Assembly (NCBI GenBank): GCA_900548125.1
Contig: URJN01000111.1
Span: 1-7,273 of the forward strand
DNA: 7,273 bases
Reading direction: 5' to 3'
DNA from: an uncultured Eubacteriales bacterium
Lineage (GTDB): Bacteria > Bacillota > Clostridia > Christensenellales > Aristaeellaceae
Shown here: positions 5,180-7,273 of the stretch, in pieces
Numbering within the stretch: position 1 is the first letter of the stretch
Layout of the letters: every line of letters starts with the position of its first letter
Program-made: the position numbers and the translations under genes
The notes under the pieces: model-generated
Databases searched by the model: none
Told to the model about the DNA's origin: nothing
The model's input: only the letters and a program-made list of their open reading frames with translations

Positions 5180-7060
5180 ATGAACAAGAAATGGATTGCC
5201 TCCGTGGCGAGCCTCTGCCTGCTGGCTTCCAGCTTCACGACGGTGATGGCTGAAGGCATGAAGCCCGGCACCTACACGGAAGTCACCCGCGGCATGTATG
5301 ACGGCCTGACGGTGGACGTAACCCTGTCTGAGAGCAAGATCGAGGACATCAAGGTTACCGCTTACAACGAGACCGCTCCGGGCTGGCCGGCACTGGAAAA
5401 GATGCCTGCCGCGATTCTGGAAGCGCAGTCCCTGGCGGTTGATACCGTCAGCGGCGCGACCCGTACCTCCGAGGGTATCCTCAAGGCTGTTGAGGCTGCT
5501 CTGGTCGAGGCGGGCGCCAATGTTGAAGATTTCAAGAAGCCGGTAGAGGCGAAGGAAGTCGTCGCGCCGGATTACTTCCCGACCATGGGCTCCACCGAAA
5601 TTCCGGAGCAGTGGGACGAGAGCTATGACGTCGTCGTCGTCGGCGGCGGTTTCGCGGGTCTCGCGGCGGCTTACTCCGCGGAGAAGGCCGGCAGCACCGT
5701 CGTTCTGGTTGAGAAGCTCTCCACCACCGGCGGCAACAGTGCCATCAACGGCGGTCAGTATGCTTCTTACACCTCCAAGCGCGCGGCTGAGCTTCAGGCG
5801 AAGCTGGGTCTTGAGCCGGATACCGCTGAGAAGCACATTGAAGACACCATCAAGGGCGGCGACAACATGAGCAACCCGGCGCTGGTGCGCGAGATGGTTT
5901 ACGCTTCCCCGGTTTACCTCGATCTGCTGCTGGACAACGGTCTCGAAATTCGTGAGACCCTGGCTCGTCCGGGCGGACACTACGGCTATCGTACCTACGT
6001 CACCGAGAATCAGGTCGGTTCCGACATCACCAACCTGCAGCTCAAGATGCTGAAGGAAACCAGCGCGAACGTCGAGCTGGAGACCAAGATGGTTGAAATC
6101 TACCGTACCCGCGACGAGGCGAACCGCGTTGTCGGTATCCGCGTTGCGACCGCTGACGGCTACAAGACCATCGAAGCCAAGAAGGGCGTCATCCTGGCGA
6201 CCGGCGGCTTCTCCTCCAACGTTGAAATGCGCGAGACGCAGGTTCCGTACCTGACCGCGGATCTGCCGACCACCAACATCAAGGCGGCGTCCACCGGCGA
6301 AGGCATCTACCTTGCGCAGGCGATTGGCGCGAACACCACTCAGATGAGCAACATCCAGCGTTATCCGTGGGCTGACCCGAACACCGGCGTCCTGGATAAG
6401 TACGCGGTATGGCCGTTCACCGGTCCGTCCTACGGCGTCATCTATGTTGACTACAACGGCAACCGTTACGTCAACGAAGGCGACCGCCGCGACGTCTGCG
6501 CGAACGCTGCTGTCAACACCGGTTTTGTTTCCACCTACGCGATCTTCACCGAGCCGGTCGTTGCCGGTTATGTCCGTCCGGAAGAAATCGAAGCGGGCAT
6601 CGCTGACGGCCGCATCCTGAAGGCGGATACCCTCGACGAGCTGGCTGAGAAGATCAACGGCTTCGAAGTGAAGGGTCTGTATCCGGCCGTCACCGGCGAG
6701 AACCTGAAGGCGACCATCGAGAAGCACAATGGCTACATCGACAATGGCACGGATCTCGACTTCGGCAAGGTCATGGCTTCCACCATGGTTAAGATTGAGG
6801 AAGGTCCGTACTACGCTCTGCCGCAGTTCCCGTCTGTGCACCACACGATGGGCGGTCTGGTCATCGACACCATGACTCAGGTTATCGACATCTACGGTCA
6901 GCCGATCGCGGGTCTCTACGCGGCTGGCGAAGTCACCGGCGGCGTGCATGGCACCAACCGTCTGGGCTCCAACGCGGATGCTGACGCTTGCGGCTTCGGC
7001 TACATCTCCGGTATCGTCGTCTCCACTGGCGAACTGCCGGACTTCATCCCCGCTGAGTAA
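5180..7060 (+). CDS. Reductase B: secreted FMN/FAD fumarate reductase-like terminal reductase
   Basis: This 626-residue exported flavoprotein probably reduces an unsaturated carboxylate as terminal electron acceptor. The ATG at 5180 follows AGGAG (5164-5168) and opens a clear signal peptide (1-24, cleavage after VMA); the in-frame ATG at 5099 would put 27 polar residues before it. An FMN_bind-type domain (about 26-112) carries the canonical flavinylation motif D88-TVSGA-T94. The FAD_binding_2 domain (about 148-612) has GGGFAG (155-160) and Glu178. Against Shewanella flavocytochrome c3 numbering, Arg402, His504 and Arg544 correspond to R437 (in NEGDRRD), H555 (in VHHTMGG) and R594 (in NRLGSNA). 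The His365 position is Tyr395, as reported for urocanate reductase, and the Glu378/Arg381 proton relay is not conserved. A non-fumarate carboxylate substrate is therefore plausible. There is no CxxCH haem site, lipobox, LPxTG or C-terminal membrane anchor. ApbE and an electron donor must be encoded elsewhere. Confidence 0.92.
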   Translation: MNKKWIASVASLCLLASSFTTVMAEGMKPGTYTEVTRGMYDGLTVDVTLSESKIEDIKVTAYNETAPGWPALEKMPAAILEAQSLAVDTVSGATRTSEGILKAVEAALVEAGANVEDFKKPVEAKEVVAPDYFPTMGSTEIPEQWDESYDVVVVGGGFAGLAAAYSAEKAGSTVVLVEKLSTTGGNSAINGGQYASYTSKRAAELQAKLGLEPDTAEKHIEDTIKGGDNMSNPALVREMVYASPVYLDLLLDNGLEIRETLARPGGHYGYRTYVTENQVGSDITNLQLKMLKETSANVELETKMVEIYRTRDEANRVVGIRVATADGYKTIEAKKGVILATGGFSSNVEMRETQVPYLTADLPTTNIKAASTGEGIYLAQAIGANTTQMSNIQRYPWADPNTGVLDKYAVWPFTGPSYGVIYVDYNGNRYVNEGDRRDVCANAAVNTGFVSTYAIFTEPVVAGYVRPEEIEAGIADGRILKADTLDELAEKINGFEVKGLYPAVTGENLKATIEKHNGYIDNGTDLDFGKVMASTMVKIEEGPYYALPQFPSVHHTMGGLVIDTMTQVIDIYGQPIAGLYAAGEVTGGVHGTNRLGSNADADACGFGYISGIVVSTGELPDFIPAE

Positions 7061-7076
7061 TTGAATCTCACACAAG

Positions 7077-7104
7077 CGGCGGCGCGAAAGCGTCGCCGTT
7101 CTTT
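7077..7104 (+). terminator. Rho-independent terminator of reductase B
   Basis: A 9-bp G+C-rich stem, CGGCGGCGC (7077-7085) with GCGTCGCCG (7090-7098), has one G-U pair and closes on a GAAA tetraloop. TTCTTTTG follows. It begins 17 bases after the stop codon. Confidence 0.88.
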
Positions 7105-7106
7105 TG

Positions 7107-7273
7107 TTTGCAGACTTCGGCGGAAGTGAAGGCAGGCTCAGTCACTTTTGAAGCGAGGGAAATAATGCAGAGATTGCCCGCGTGCGCAGAGCTTCAATGT
7201 TTTGCAGACTTCGGCGGAAGTGAAAGCGGACTCAGCCGCTTTTGAAGCGTGGGAAATAACGCAGAGATTGCCC
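7107..7273. repeat. 94-bp-period direct repeats running off the window
   Basis: A 73-base block at 7107-7179 recurs at 7201-7273 with 66 of 73 bases identical. The second copy is cut by the window end. Each copy contains the small hairpin ACTTC-GGCG-GAAGT (7114-7127 and 7208-7221). Copy 1 also pairs AAGTGA with TCACTT (7124-7129/7142-7147). Copy 2 instead pairs AAAGCGG with CCGCTTT (7223-7229/7236-7242). The period is not a multiple of three, and no sensible protein is read from it. It could be the first units of an intergenic tandem array or two copies of a dispersed element. I do not recognise the family. Confidence 0.8.

Noticed and set aside
2087..7060. Classical haem-containing flavocytochrome c
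   Set aside because: No CxxCH motif exists in either reductase. The N-terminal domain is of the FMN-binding type.
5153..7075. 640-codon open frame on the minus strand opposite reductase B, and a similar 442-codon one at 2030-3358 opposite reductase A
   Set aside because: Codon bias of the real genes keeps the antisense frame open. The translations are low-complexity, rich in Arg, Asp, Val and His, without domains, while the + strand proteins have clear motifs.
7107..7273. CRISPR array
   Set aside because: Only two units are visible, with 73-base repeats that differ at seven positions and a single 21-base gap. CRISPR repeats are shorter and near-identical.

Overview
The window looks like chromosomal DNA of an anaerobic, probably gut-dwelling, Clostridia-type Firmicute. 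The support is strong AAGGAG/AAGGAGG ribosome binding sites before every gene, G+C-rich coding DNA with A+T-rich promoters, an amino-acid-type ABC importer, and two secreted FMN/FAD reductases of a kind common in anaerobic gut bacteria. The placement is inferred from style and content. There is no marker gene, tRNA or rRNA here.

Layout, all genes on the + strand. Bases 1-282 hold no gene I can support but contain a strikingly paired leader (108-264). Bases 283-1832 are a two-gene ABC importer unit: a HisM/GlnP-type permease overlapping a GlnQ-type ATPase by 13 bases, closed by a terminator at 1848-1886. An A+T-rich region (1887-2086) carries a good promoter, a LysR-type dyad and a leader hairpin. 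It leads into reductase A (2087-3874), which ends in a terminator (3891-3923). A LysR-type regulator (4126-5061) follows, then reductase B (5180-7060) with a terminator (7077-7104). The right edge (7107-7273) is non-coding and holds two copies of a 94-bp-period direct repeat that runs off the window.

How the parts may work together. Reductases A and B each have a Sec signal peptide, a small FMN-binding domain (normally flavinylated by ApbE) and a flavocytochrome-c-type FAD domain. They lack CxxCH haem motifs. This is the architecture of exported flavoprotein reductases that use organic acids or enones as terminal electron acceptors, with FMN in place of haem. B keeps the fumarate-reductase-type substrate and catalytic residues (R437, H555, R594) but has Tyr where fumarate reductase has His365. 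A has lost all the equivalent residues and has a degenerate flavinylation motif. The regulator between them probably senses an acceptor and controls one or both genes. The importer may bring in a related or unrelated compound, but its solute-binding protein is not in the window. ApbE and the membrane electron donor are also absent. The substrates of A and B cannot be read from sequence alone.
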